Positions 17,402 to 26,134 of a DNA stretch of 64,000 bases are shown one piece after another. The notes under the pieces are model-generated. The model did no database searches and was not told the origin of the DNA. It was given only the letters and a program-made list of their open reading frames with translations. Position numbers and translations under genes: made by a program. Positions within the stretch are counted from its first letter, which is position 1. Each line of letters starts with the position of its first letter. Source of the stretch: Prevotellaceae bacterium KH2P17. GTDB taxonomy: Bacteria; Bacteroidota; Bacteroidia; Bacteroidales; Bacteroidaceae. The DNA is taken from positions 59,346 to 123,345 of the forward strand of contig FZRE01000013.1 of NCBI GenBank assembly GCA_900199655.1, in the 5' to 3' direction.

Positions 17402-17430
17402 GAGGGCAGGAGCGCACAGCTCTTGTCCTC
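17402..17430 (+). terminator. gdhA terminator
   Basis: GAGGGCAGGAGC and GCTCTTGTCCTC pair over 12 bp (two G-T) around GCACA, followed by TTTTTG. Confidence 0.9.
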
Positions 17431-17479
17431 TTTTTGTTTACTGCCTTTTCCGTTCTTCTTTGCCCTCCGAATAATACCA

Positions 17480-17565
17480 AAAGCTATGCTTCGGGAACTT
17501 TCGACACATGTCGCACGATCGTGCGACATGTGTCACACATATATTCTACACTTGTCAAAAGTTCC
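17480..17565. repeat. 72-bp dyad element, copy C, with upstream unit
   Basis: The element proper (17494-17565) is bounded by GGAACTTTCGACA and TGTCAAAAGTTCC, with dyads at 17503, 17525 and 17547 (22-bp steps). The first two dyads and their spacer form a perfect 32-bp palindrome, 17503-17534. An AAAGCTATGCTTC dyad (17480-17492) is placed about one more period upstream. Confidence 0.9.
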
Positions 17566-17605
17566 GTTTCTTCATCTTTTTCTTTGTCAGTTCACCTAAA
17601 AAAGC

Positions 17606-17613
17606 TATCTTTG
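17606..17613 (+). promoter_or_regulatory. Esterase promoter
   Basis: TATCTTTG with TTTG 19 bp upstream (17583-17586), a textbook Bacteroidota promoter. The leader before the ATG at 17704 is long, about 85 nt. Confidence 0.78.
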
Positions 17614-17703
17614 CGCATATACCGGGGCGTATTTTGCAAGAGGTTGCAAATGCCCTGCAGAACAGATTGCCAACTGACTCTAAACTAAAATTATATTGAA
17701 GCA

Positions 17704-18885
17704 ATGAAAACAAAATGGATGATGTTGTTGCTGCCTGCGCTGCTCTTTGCGCTGGGTGTTCAGGCACAGCAAAACGTAGGATTCAAGGACGGTACCTTGG
17801 TATCACCACAGGTGAATTCCGACAACAGCGTAACTTTCAGGCTGAATGCTCCCAAGGCGCAGCAGGTAATGGTTATTGGCGACTGGGAAGCCAACGACGG
17901 TAAGGGCAACATGGTAAAAGGTGCCGACGGCGTGTGGACGTACACTACTCCTGTGCTGCCGTCGGAGATGTACACCTACAGGTTCAGCATCGACGGCGTA
18001 ACGGGATTGGACCCTGCAAACCCCTTTACCAAAAGAGATGTGGGAACCATTTTCAGCATGTTCTTCGTTGACGGCTATCCGGCAGAGTTTTATCAAGTGC
18101 AGGACGTTCCTCATGGCACGGTGTTGCAGCAGTGGTATCATTCGGACAAAGCGGGCACCGACCGCAGAATGAGCGTCTATTTGCCGGCCGGCTACCAGAC
18201 CGAAGGGCACAGCTATCCCGTGCTCTACCTGCTTCATGGCAGTGGGGGAGACGAAACGGCTTGGCTCGACCTGGGCATGACGGCCAGAATTATGGACAAC
18301 CTGATAGCCCGGAAGAAAGCTGAACCCATGATAGTGGTCATTCCCAATGGCAACTTCGGTGTGCAGGCAGCAGCCGGTGAAACGAAAGACAACCTGCGCT
18401 TCCGCCCAGTAATGTCCAATCAGATAAAAGGCAACTACAAGAACGGCGACTATGAAATGGCTTTCCCCGAAATTATCAACTTCATTGAACGTACCTACCG
18501 CGTGAAGGCTGACAAGGCACATCGTGCCGTAGCAGGCCTCTCTATGGGCGGTTTCCACACACTCTACATCTCGGCCAACTTTCCGGAGAAGTTCGATTAC
18601 ATGGGGTTGTTCTCTGCGGGCATCCGTTTCAGTGCCGACGATGCCGCTAACCCGGTCTATAACAATCTGGACCAGAAACTGCAGACACTGCAAACCGTAG
18701 GCTATAAACTTTACTGGATATCTATTGGCAAAGACGACTTTCTCTATAAGGCCAACCGTGAATACATGCAACAGCTTGATAAATTGGGGTTCAAGTATGA
18801 GTATCACGAGAGCACGCGCGGCCATTTGTGGTGCAACTGGCGGCAGTATCTGCTGCAGTTTGCACAGCGGCTGTTTAAGGAATGA
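17704..18885 (+). CDS. Secreted family-1 carbohydrate esterase
   Basis: 393-aa alpha/beta-hydrolase, predicted to be exported (signal peptide about 1-21, ending VQAQQ). Residues about 25-125 form an Ig-like E-set/CBM48-type module (FRLNAPKAQQVMVIGDWE). The esterase domain follows, with oxyanion segment YLLHGSGGDETAW, nucleophile S280 in GLSMGG and a C-terminal His in RGHLW. This is the layout of CE1 feruloyl or acetyl-xylan esterases that trim plant polysaccharides. The exact ester is not determinable. No SusC/D genes are near, so this is not a polysaccharide utilisation locus. Confidence 0.88.
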   Translation: MKTKWMMLLLPALLFALGVQAQQNVGFKDGTLVSPQVNSDNSVTFRLNAPKAQQVMVIGDWEANDGKGNMVKGADGVWTYTTPVLPSEMYTYRFSIDGVTGLDPANPFTKRDVGTIFSMFFVDGYPAEFYQVQDVPHGTVLQQWYHSDKAGTDRRMSVYLPAGYQTEGHSYPVLYLLHGSGGDETAWLDLGMTARIMDNLIARKKAEPMIVVIPNGNFGVQAAAGETKDNLRFRPVMSNQIKGNYKNGDYEMAFPEIINFIERTYRVKADKAHRAVAGLSMGGFHTLYISANFPEKFDYMGLFSAGIRFSADDAANPVYNNLDQKLQTLQTVGYKLYWISIGKDDFLYKANREYMQQLDKLGFKYEYHESTRGHLWCNWRQYLLQFAQRLFKE

Positions 18886-18893
18886 ATAAGAGA

Positions 18894-18941
18894 GGGCAGG
18901 TAACAAGCTGCAGCATGGGCTCAATTGCTTGTTTCCTGTCC
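18894..18941 (+). terminator. Esterase terminator
   Basis: GGGCAGG-T-AACAAGC pairs with GCTTGTT-T-CCTGTCC (one mismatch, one G-T) around an 18-nt loop, followed by TTTT. It fills the short convergent gap with rlmH. Confidence 0.82.
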
Positions 18942-18961
18942 TTTTGCCATGGCGGAGTTAA

Positions 18962-19432
18962 CTATTCGTGGTGGTAAGGTTCGCCCTTGATAATGGTGCA
19001 GGCACGGTAAATCTGTTCGGTAAAGATGAGCCTGATCAGTTGATGACTGAATGTCATCTTCGAGAGGCTGATTTTCTCATTGGCCCTGGCATAAACGGAA
19101 GGTGAGAAGCCGTAGGGGCCTCCTACAACGAAAACGAGGCGCTTGCAGCTGTTCTGTTTTTTCTGTATCCATACGGCAAAGTCAACACTTCTGAACTCGG
19201 TACCATGCTCATCAAGCAGTACAACGGTATCGGATGGTGCCAGATGCTTCAGTATCAGTTCGCCTTCCTTTTCCTTCTGTTGTTCTTCCGACAGGTTTCT
19301 GGTATTCTTGAGCTCGGGAATTACCGTGATGCCGAAAGGCATGTAGTGGCCGATACGCTCCGTATAGTCGGATATTCCGGCGTCCAAGTGCCTGTCCTGG
19401 GTCTTGCCTATGAGTATAAGCTCTGTTTTCAT
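18962..19432 (-). CDS. rlmH: 23S rRNA pseudouridine-1915 N3-methyltransferase
   Basis: SPOUT-class methyltransferase, 156 aa, that methylates pseudouridine 1915 of 23S rRNA on the 70S ribosome. The knotted SAM site is seen in VFVVGGPYGFSP (about 100-111), and the C-terminus SHQLIRLIFTEQIYRA is typical. Length equals the family's. It follows the DUF4491 gene by 6 bp, so the two are co-transcribed. Confidence 0.96.
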   Translation of the reverse strand: MKTELILIGKTQDRHLDAGISDYTERIGHYMPFGITVIPELKNTRNLSEEQQKEKEGELILKHLAPSDTVVLLDEHGTEFRSVDFAVWIQKKQNSCKRLVFVVGGPYGFSPSVYARANEKISLSKMTFSHQLIRLIFTEQIYRACTIIKGEPYHHE

Positions 19433-19438
19433 AGGCAG

Positions 19439-19810
19439 CTATTCTTCGTTATCTTTGGCCGCATAGATTGACTTACCCTTTGACAGAGGGCACAAGGTTT
19501 CGTCCTTGTCTATGGGCTGATACTCATTCTTGCGCTTTGGGTTCATGGGAAACCAGCCTTTCTCGACCCGCTTCTTCTGGGCAAAAAGTTCGCCGATAGA
19601 CCACAGAAGACTGGCTCCGATGACACCAACGAGGGAGGACAGTATCTCGTCGGCAATGCAAACGGAACCGCAAATGCAGATGATACCACCTGCAAGAAAC
19701 AGCCACCAGGGGCGCGTTCCGAAGCGGTACTCGGTCTTGATGACGATGGGATGGAAGAAGCCTATGATGAGAAAGGTGGAAATGGCGATGATGAGGCCTG
19801 TAAAATACAT
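19439..19810 (-). CDS. DUF4491 membrane protein
   Basis: 123-aa protein of unknown function in the DUF4491 family. Three hydrophobic segments lie at about 3-22, 36-55 and 60-78, with the family's FHPIVIKTEYRFGTRPWW loop between the first two. The C-terminal 45 residues are charged and cytoplasmic or disordered. First gene of a two-gene unit with rlmH. The promoter lies 47 bp upstream. Confidence 0.85.
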   Translation of the reverse strand: MYFTGLIIAISTFLIIGFFHPIVIKTEYRFGTRPWWLFLAGGIICICGSVCIADEILSSLVGVIGASLLWSIGELFAQKKRVEKGWFPMNPKRKNEYQPIDKDETLCPLSKGKSIYAAKDNEE

Positions 19811-19856
19811 GATGACAAATAAATTGCTTAATGGTGAATATGCTGTTTACGGTGTG

Positions 19857-19864
19857 CAAAAATA
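19857..19864 (-). promoter_or_regulatory. DUF4491-rlmH promoter
   Basis: TATTTTTG on the minus strand. It diverges from the phosphoglucomutase promoter, 43 bp away. Confidence 0.6.
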
Positions 19865-19907
19865 CAAAAAAATATCCAAAGCTGCACCCATTACCGATTT
19901 TTATTGT

Positions 19908-19915
19908 TATCTTTG
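19908..19915 (+). promoter_or_regulatory. Phosphoglucomutase promoter
   Basis: TATCTTTG. It lies over the first possible ATG (19904), which rules that start out in favour of 19949. Confidence 0.7.
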
Positions 19916-19948
19916 CGGTATATATCACTTAAACAAACAATTAATAGT

Positions 19949-21697
19949 ATGGAAAATAAATCAGAGCTCATTGCCCAATGTGAGGCCAAGGCAAAACAAT
20001 GGTTGTCTCCTTCTTTTGACGAAGAAACACGCAAAGCCGTACAGGAAATGCTGGATAAAGAAGACAAGACAGACTTGATAGAGTCTTTCTATCGGAGTTT
20101 GGAGTTCGGAACCGGAGGCCTGCGGGGCATAATGGGCGCCGGTACCAACCGCATGAACATCTATGTTGTAGGTATGGCTACCCAAGGCTTTGCCAACTAT
20201 CTGAAAAAGAATTTCAAAGATAAAGAGGATATCGCCGTGGTGGTTTGCCACGATTGCCGCAATAATTCCCGGCTCTTTGCCGAGACCGTTGCCAACATAT
20301 TCTCTGCAAACGGCATCAAGACCTATCTGTTTGACGACATGCGCCCAACGCCGGAGTGCTCGTTTGCCATCCGGCACTTGCATTGTCAAGCTGGTGTAAA
20401 CGTAACTGCCAGCCACAACCCAAAAGAGTACAATGGCTACAAAGCCTATTGGGAGGATGGTGCCCAGGTTCTTGCCCCACACGATACGGGCATCATTGAT
20501 GAGGTGAACAAGGTGAAAATAGAGGATGTTAAATTCGAGCCCAATGAAGAACTTATCCAGATAATAGGCGAGGACATTGACAAATTATATCTTGATCAAA
20601 TTCACACGCTCAGCATTGACCCCGAGGTTATCAGGAAGCAGCACGACCTGAAGATTGTCTATACACCCCTCCACGGAACCGGCATGACGCTAATTCCGCG
20701 CTCGCTCAAACTGTGGGGATTTGACAATGTGCACTGCGTGAAGGAGCAAATGGTCAAGGACGGCAATTTCCCGACGGTTAAGAGTCCCAACCCGGAGAAC
20801 GGCGAGGCGCTGGCTTTGGCCATATGCGATGCCAAAGAACTGGATGCGGATATCGTGATGGCCTCTGACCCTGATGCAGACCGTGTGGGCATGGCATGCA
20901 AGAACGACAAGGGCGAGTGGGTACTCATCAATGGCAACCAGACCTGTTTGCTGTTCTTGTATTACATCATTACCAACCGCAAGGCTAAAGGCTTGCTCAA
21001 GCCCACCGACTTCATTGTAAAGACGATTGTTACAACGGAAGTCATAAAGAAAGTTGCTGATAAGGCAGGCATCGAGATGCGTGACTGCTACACCGGTTTT
21101 AAATGGATTGCCCGCGAAATTCTTTTGTCTGAAGGCAAACAGCAGTATATAGGCGGCGGCGAGGAGAGCTACGGATTCCTGGCCGAAGACTTTGTTCGTG
21201 ACAAGGATGCCGTTTCGGCCATGTCGCTGTTGGCCGAAATCTGTGCGTGGGCAAAAGACCAAGGCAAGACCTTATACGAAGTTTTGATGGACATTTATCT
21301 TGAGTACGGTTTCTCGAAAGAGTTTACCATCAATGTTGTAAGACCGGGCAAGACGGGTGCAGAAGAAATTCAGCAGATGATGGCAAACTTCCGCAATAAT
21401 CCTCCGAAGGAACTGGGTGGTTCTGAAATCTGTCTGTGGAAGGACTTCAGTACCTTGGAACAAAAGGACGCCTCGGGCAATGTGACTAAAATAGACATGC
21501 CTGCAACCAGCAATGTGCTTCAGTGGTTCTGCTCTGATGGTACAAAAGTAAGTGTCCGCCCATCGGGTACGGAGCCTAAAATAAAGTTCTATCTTGAGGT
21601 TAAGGGCCAGATGAAGTGCGCCGGATGCTATGACCGTTGTGACAAGGAAGGCGCGCTGAAAATAGCTGCAATTAAAGAGAGCCTGAACCTGAACTGA
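19949..21697 (+). CDS. Phosphoglucomutase/phosphomannomutase
   Basis: 582-aa alpha-D-phosphohexomutase that interconverts hexose 1- and 6-phosphates. The phosphoserine is S155 in TASHNPKEYNGYK, the magnesium loop is DPDADRVG from D307, the sugar-binding loop is GGGEESYGF, and the phosphate-binding loop near the C-terminus is RPSGTEPKIKFY. An upstream in-frame ATG at 19904 is rejected because the -7 promoter box lies at 19908-19915; MENKSELI is the likely N-terminus. The final 20 residues (CAGCYDRCDKEG) contain three cysteines, which is unusual. Single gene. Confidence 0.95.
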   Translation: MENKSELIAQCEAKAKQWLSPSFDEETRKAVQEMLDKEDKTDLIESFYRSLEFGTGGLRGIMGAGTNRMNIYVVGMATQGFANYLKKNFKDKEDIAVVVCHDCRNNSRLFAETVANIFSANGIKTYLFDDMRPTPECSFAIRHLHCQAGVNVTASHNPKEYNGYKAYWEDGAQVLAPHDTGIIDEVNKVKIEDVKFEPNEELIQIIGEDIDKLYLDQIHTLSIDPEVIRKQHDLKIVYTPLHGTGMTLIPRSLKLWGFDNVHCVKEQMVKDGNFPTVKSPNPENGEALALAICDAKELDADIVMASDPDADRVGMACKNDKGEWVLINGNQTCLLFLYYIITNRKAKGLLKPTDFIVKTIVTTEVIKKVADKAGIEMRDCYTGFKWIAREILLSEGKQQYIGGGEESYGFLAEDFVRDKDAVSAMSLLAEICAWAKDQGKTLYEVLMDIYLEYGFSKEFTINVVRPGKTGAEEIQQMMANFRNNPPKELGGSEICLWKDFSTLEQKDASGNVTKIDMPATSNVLQWFCSDGTKVSVRPSGTEPKIKFYLEVKGQMKCAGCYDRCDKEGALKIAAIKESLNLN

Positions 21698-21732
21698 GAG
21701 GGATGTATTGAAAATGCAATCTGAAAAATAGT

Positions 21733-21760
21733 GAAAGGCCGGCTGCAGAGTCGGCCTTTC
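21733..21760 (+). terminator. Probable phosphoglucomutase terminator
   Basis: GAAAGGCCG and CGGCCTTTC form a 9-bp stem with a 10-nt loop. The T-run is displaced (CTTTTT about 13 nt on). Confidence 0.6.
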
Positions 21761-21987
21761 CATGTTTATGGCTCTTTTTAAACTTTCTGATACAACGGCA
21801 ACTTTGTAAAGATGTTTAGATGGTTTTTGCTATGTGTTTGGCTGATGCTCATGCCCAGCAGTCTGTAGTAGCAAACTTGAATGTCACATCTTTTAAAGCA
21901 AACAAAAAGTTTCTTAAATTATAGGAAATAGGGAGCTGTTTTAATATAATTTAGATACTATCTTTCGCCTCTCTCTCCTAATTGTTG

Positions 21988-21995
21988 TACTTTTG
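21988..21995 (+). promoter_or_regulatory. moxR-bat operon promoter
   Basis: TACTTTTG, 33 bp before the moxR start. It probably drives the long run of genes up to batD. Confidence 0.65.
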
Positions 21996-22028
21996 CGTCA
22001 AAATAGAACATAAACTGAATAAATAATT

Positions 22029-23024
22029 ATGGCAGAAGCTATTGATATCCGCGAATTAAACATCCGGATAGAACAACAGAGCGCGTTCATCAGCAATCTT
22101 GTGAGTGGAATGGATCGCGTCATTGTCGGACAGAAACATTTAGTAGACTCGTTACTCATTTCGCTGTTGAGCGATGGACACATCCTGCTGGAAGGAGTTC
22201 CCGGACTGGCCAAGACATTGGCTATAAAAACCTTGGCGCAACTCATTGCTGCAGATTATAGCCGCATCCAGTTTACTCCGGATTTGCTGCCTGCCGATGT
22301 GATAGGCACCATGATTTACAGCCAGAAAGAAGAGAACTTTCAGGTAAAGAAAGGCCCGGTGTTTGCAAACTTCGTGTTGGCGGATGAGATAAACCGTGCT
22401 CCGGCAAAAGTTCAGAGCGCTCTTTTGGAAGCTATGCAGGAACACCAGGTAACAATCGGTGAGAATACTTTCAAGTTACCTAACCCGTTCCTGGTTATGG
22501 CAACACAGAACCCGATAGAGCAGGAGGGTACATACCAGCTTCCTGAAGCTCAGGTGGATCGCTTTATGCTGAAAGTTGTCATAGGCTATCCTACCATCGA
22601 AGAGGAGAAACTCATCATCAGAGAGAACTTACAGGGCGAACTGCCGGTTGTAACTCCGGTTACCACCGCAGAGGAAATACTCAAAGCCCGCGAGGTGGTG
22701 AGCCAAGTATATATAGACGAAAAGATAGAGCAATATATTGCTGATATTGTTTTTGCCAGCCGCTATCCGGACCGTTACGGAATGGCAGAGCTGAAGGATT
22801 TGATAACCTTTGGCGGTAGTCCGCGTGCAAGTATCAATCTGGCTAAAGCTGCCCGTGCCTTCGCTTTCATCAAGCATCGTGGTTATGTGGTGCCTGAGGA
22901 TGTCCGGGCTGTTGCACATGATGTGCTCCGCCACCGCATTGGCCTTTCGTACGAGGCAGAGGCAAGTAATGTAACTTCGGAAGAAATAGTCAGCAAAATA
23001 ATCAATAAAGTTGAGGTTCCCTAA
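22029..23024 (+). CDS. MoxR-family AAA+ ATPase
   Basis: 331-aa ATPase thought to act as a chaperone for von Willebrand A (VWA) proteins such as those encoded downstream. Walker A is GVPGLAKT (about 57-64), Walker B LADEINRAP (about 116-124), and the sensor region contains ATQNPIEQEGTYQLPEAQVDRF. The C-terminal lid domain is complete. First gene of the Bat (Bacteroides aerotolerance) operon, which supports oxidative-stress tolerance in B. fragilis. Confidence 0.95.
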   Translation: MAEAIDIRELNIRIEQQSAFISNLVSGMDRVIVGQKHLVDSLLISLLSDGHILLEGVPGLAKTLAIKTLAQLIAADYSRIQFTPDLLPADVIGTMIYSQKEENFQVKKGPVFANFVLADEINRAPAKVQSALLEAMQEHQVTIGENTFKLPNPFLVMATQNPIEQEGTYQLPEAQVDRFMLKVVIGYPTIEEEKLIIRENLQGELPVVTPVTTAEEILKAREVVSQVYIDEKIEQYIADIVFASRYPDRYGMAELKDLITFGGSPRASINLAKAARAFAFIKHRGYVVPEDVRAVAHDVLRHRIGLSYEAEASNVTSEEIVSKIINKVEVP

Positions 23025-23070
23025 ACTTTGCCATGTGCATAGCGGCTTAAACGGGAGAAAATATTGAAGA

Positions 23071-23952
23071 TTGGAAACAATTGATATTTTAAAGAAGGTT
23101 CGTAAGATAGAGATTAAAACCCGCGGTTTGAGTCAGAATATCTTTGCAGGTGAATACCATTCGGCATTCAAGGGACGTGGTATGGCCTTCTCTGAAGTGC
23201 GTGAGTATCAGTTTGGTGATGATGTGAGGGATATAGACTGGAATGTAACAGCCCGTTTCCATCGTCCATACATCAAAGTTTTTGAGGAGGAACGCGAACT
23301 CACGGTGATGTTGCTGATAGATGTGTCGGGGTCTCTTGATTTCGGAACGACGCGCCAGATGAAGCGTGAATTGACAACTGAAATAGCTGCAACGCTCGCT
23401 TTCAGCGCAATACAGAATAATGACAAGATTGGTGTCATATTCTTTTCAGACCGCATTGAAAAGTATATACCGCCAAAGAAAGGTCGAAAACATATCTTGT
23501 ATATCATCAGAGAAATGCTCGATTTCCATCCAGAAAGTTACAAGACCGATATCGGTATGGCGATGGAATATCTGACCAGTGTTATGAAACGTCGGTGTAC
23601 AGCTTTTGTATTGAGCGATTTCTACGATAATAAGAACCTTGAGCCAACTTTCGATCATACTTTCGAGATTGCCAACCGCAAACACGATGTGGTTGCCATA
23701 CAGGTGTACGACCCTCTGGCCAAGAGTTTACCGAATATCGGACTGATGAAGGTACGAGATGCGGAAACAGGTCACGAAACGTTTATCGACACTTCAAGCA
23801 GCAAGCTGCGTAAAGCTCACACCCGTTACTGGATGCAGCGCCAGGAAACTCTCACAAGAACCTTTACTAAGAGTAATGTTGACTGGGTTTCGGTAGCCAC
23901 TAACGAAGATTATGCCAAATCTTTGCTTCTGCTGTTCAAGCAACGAGCCTGA
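23071..23952 (+). CDS. DUF58 protein with VWA-like fold
   Basis: 293-aa DUF58 protein of the MoxR-Bat operon. It starts with TTG: the family N-terminus ETIDILKKVRKIEIKTRGLS begins directly after that codon, and no ATG fits. The DUF58 motif GRGMAFSEVREYQFGDDVRDIDWNVTA region is split around residues 37-62, and an incomplete MIDAS-like DVSGS lies at about 87-91. It likely interacts with MoxR and membrane partners. 46 bp after moxR. Confidence 0.92.
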   Translation: METIDILKKVRKIEIKTRGLSQNIFAGEYHSAFKGRGMAFSEVREYQFGDDVRDIDWNVTARFHRPYIKVFEEERELTVMLLIDVSGSLDFGTTRQMKRELTTEIAATLAFSAIQNNDKIGVIFFSDRIEKYIPPKKGRKHILYIIREMLDFHPESYKTDIGMAMEYLTSVMKRRCTAFVLSDFYDNKNLEPTFDHTFEIANRKHDVVAIQVYDPLAKSLPNIGLMKVRDAETGHETFIDTSSSKLRKAHTRYWMQRQETLTRTFTKSNVDWVSVATNEDYAKSLLLLFKQRA

Positions 23953-23975
23953 AATTTGTAAAGAGGAATGCTAAA

Positions 23976-25061
23976 ATGACAAACGACAAGTTGAAATATA
24001 TATATCCGTTTCTGCTTCTATGGGTGACAATACTTACTTCTTCCGCTCAACCACGGGTAGAAGCGAGGATAGATTCTATTGCTATTATGATAGGGCAGCA
24101 GGCTCATCTTACGATAGATGTAATTGCCGGTAAAGGAGCTCAAGTTGTATTCCCGCAGTTTAAACCGTCGCAATATATCACTCAAGGCGTAGAGGTTCTT
24201 GAATCCACAGATCCTGTCACCACGCCCATGGATAATAATCAAGAGAAAGTAAGCAAGACATTTACCCTAACCAGCTTTGACGAGCATCTGTATCCGATTC
24301 CCGGCATGAAGGTCAAGGTTAACGGAAAGACAGTAGTCGGCAATCCCCTGGCCCTGAAAGTGGTTACGGTAGATGTAGACACGCTCCATCCGAACCAATT
24401 CTTTCCTCCCAAGGATGTACAGGATAACCCTTTCAAGTGGAGCGAGTGGAGTCCCTTGTTCTGGCTCAGCATGTTGCTGCTTTTACTTTGTCTGGTGTGC
24501 TACTATCTGTATGTTCGCCTGCGTGAGAACAAACCGGTCATCACGCGTATTCGGATTGTCAAGAAGGTTCTGCCGCATCAGAAAGCGCTCTCTTCCATTG
24601 AAAAAATAAAATCGGAGCAGTTGCAGATATCAGAGGACCAGAAAACCTATTACACCAAGCTTACAGATACGTTACGTCAATACATTGACGAACGGTTCGG
24701 GTTCAAGGCAATGGAAATGACCTCTGCTGAAATCATAGACCGGTTGAAGGAAACGGGTGACCAGAAGATGATTGATGAACTGAAGAGTTTGTTCCAAACT
24801 GCGGATCTAGTTAAGTTTGCCAAATACTCGACTCTCATCAACGAAAATGACCTCAACCTGGTTAACGCTATAAACTTCATAGATGAGACAAAACTTGAAG
24901 GAGAACCTACCGAAGAAAAGGTAGTACCGAAGTTGAGTGAGGAGGATAAACGTTCCAAGAAAGAACGGACAACCTTAAAAGCTGCAATTTACATATTGGG
25001 AAGCGTTATTGTGGCATTGCTTGCTTACATCGTTTATCATGTGTATGAGCTTACCCTATAG
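23976..25061 (+). CDS. Bat operon membrane protein with beta-rich periplasmic domain
   Basis: 361-aa protein in the position held by an extra BatD-like gene in Bacteroidales Bat operons. It has a signal sequence (about 1-25), a beta-rich exported domain (about 28-150) with PGMKVKVNGK, a transmembrane segment at about 163-181 rich in Leu/Cys, a charged cytoplasmic helical domain (190-330), and a C-terminal transmembrane segment (about 336-357). Function unknown. By position it is a membrane partner of the VWA proteins. Confidence 0.75.
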   Translation: MTNDKLKYIYPFLLLWVTILTSSAQPRVEARIDSIAIMIGQQAHLTIDVIAGKGAQVVFPQFKPSQYITQGVEVLESTDPVTTPMDNNQEKVSKTFTLTSFDEHLYPIPGMKVKVNGKTVVGNPLALKVVTVDVDTLHPNQFFPPKDVQDNPFKWSEWSPLFWLSMLLLLLCLVCYYLYVRLRENKPVITRIRIVKKVLPHQKALSSIEKIKSEQLQISEDQKTYYTKLTDTLRQYIDERFGFKAMEMTSAEIIDRLKETGDQKMIDELKSLFQTADLVKFAKYSTLINENDLNLVNAINFIDETKLEGEPTEEKVVPKLSEEDKRSKKERTTLKAAIYILGSVIVALLAYIVYHVYELTL

Positions 25062-25123
25062 CAATTCGACCGCTGCAGAACTTATGTAGCCATCGGAAAA
25101 AGAATATTAAATATAGAGATACA

Positions 25124-26122
25124 GTGGAATTTGCAAATAAAGAATATTTTCTCCTACTTCTATTGATAATACCTTATGTGTTATGGTATTTTCTATACAG
25201 AAAGAGAAGTGAGCCGACCATCAGGATGAGCGACACTTACGCTTTTCGCGATGCGCCTAAGAGTTGGCGAATGCGTATCAGCAATTTGCCGATGTTGTTG
25301 AGATGCTTAACTTATATTCTTGTTGTAATCATCCTTGCTCGGCCACAAACCCATAATGCTTGGGACAAGAAGACGGTAGAGGGTATAGATATCATGTTGG
25401 CAATGGATGTTTCCACTTCCATGCTTGCCGAGGATTTGAAGCCAAACAGAATGGAGGCCGCCAAAGATGTTGCAACTGAATTTATATCGGGTAGGCCGAA
25501 CGATAATATTGGCCTTACCATCTTTGCAGGAGAGGCTTTCACGCAATGTCCGATGACAACCGACCATGCCAGTTTGATAAGCCTGCTCCAGAATGTGCGC
25601 ACTGATATTGCTGCCCGAGGACTCATTCAAGACGGTACTGCTGTTGGAATGGGATTGGCAAATGCTGTTAGCAGGTTAAAAGGCAGTAAAGCCAAAAGTA
25701 AGGTCGTAATTCTTTTAACCGACGGAAGTAACAATATGGGTGATCTCTCGCCAATGACTGCGGCTCAGATTGCGAAAAGCCTCGGTATCAGAGTTTATAC
25801 CATTGGAGTAGGTACAAACAAAGTTGCTCGTTATCCTATGCCCGTTGCCGGAGGTGTACAATATGTTAATATCCCGGTAGAAATCGATACGAAGACTTTG
25901 AGCGATATTGCAGCTACCACGCAAGGCAATTTTTACAGAGCTACCAACAATGCCGAGCTGAAACAGATTTATAAAGATATAGACACGCTGGAAAAGACAA
26001 AGATGGATGTGAAGACTTTCTCCAAACGATATGAGGCATATCAACCTTTTGCACTTGCCGCCATCTTTTGTTTGCTGTTAGAAATACTTCTCAGAAATAC
26101 TGTTTTAAGGAGAATTCCATAA
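25124..26122 (+). CDS. batA: BatA, VWA-domain aerotolerance protein
   Basis: 332 aa. Hydrophobic N-terminal segments (about 7-24 and 58-74) are followed by a VWA domain with a complete MIDAS motif DVSTS (about 94-98), TDGSN and a C-terminal transmembrane segment (about 306-325), so the VWA domain is exposed outside the cytoplasm. It starts at GTG (25124); no ATG precedes the conserved EFANKEYFLLLL. BatA and BatB are paralogues. Gap to batB 12 bp. Confidence 0.9.
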   Translation: MEFANKEYFLLLLLIIPYVLWYFLYRKRSEPTIRMSDTYAFRDAPKSWRMRISNLPMLLRCLTYILVVIILARPQTHNAWDKKTVEGIDIMLAMDVSTSMLAEDLKPNRMEAAKDVATEFISGRPNDNIGLTIFAGEAFTQCPMTTDHASLISLLQNVRTDIAARGLIQDGTAVGMGLANAVSRLKGSKAKSKVVILLTDGSNNMGDLSPMTAAQIAKSLGIRVYTIGVGTNKVARYPMPVAGGVQYVNIPVEIDTKTLSDIAATTQGNFYRATNNAELKQIYKDIDTLEKTKMDVKTFSKRYEAYQPFALAAIFCLLLEILLRNTVLRRIP

Positions 26123-26134
26123 TCCACTGATGCA

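Larger units (their letters stand above)
17378..17703 (+). other. Gap between gdhA and the esterase gene
   Basis: 326 bp holding the gdhA terminator, dyad element copy C (17480-17565), the esterase promoter (17606-17613) and a leader of roughly 85 nt. No gene is seen. Confidence 0.65.
21698..22028 (+). other. Gap between phosphoglucomutase and moxR
   Basis: 331 bp holding the hairpin at 21733-21760 and the moxR promoter (21988-21995). The middle is AT-rich and shows no gene, tRNA or dyad array. Confidence 0.55.

Noticed and set aside
17803..18924. 373-codon open frame antisense to the esterase
   Set aside because: It covers a complete gene with signal peptide and catalytic motifs on the other strand and has no recognisable domain or promoter of its own.
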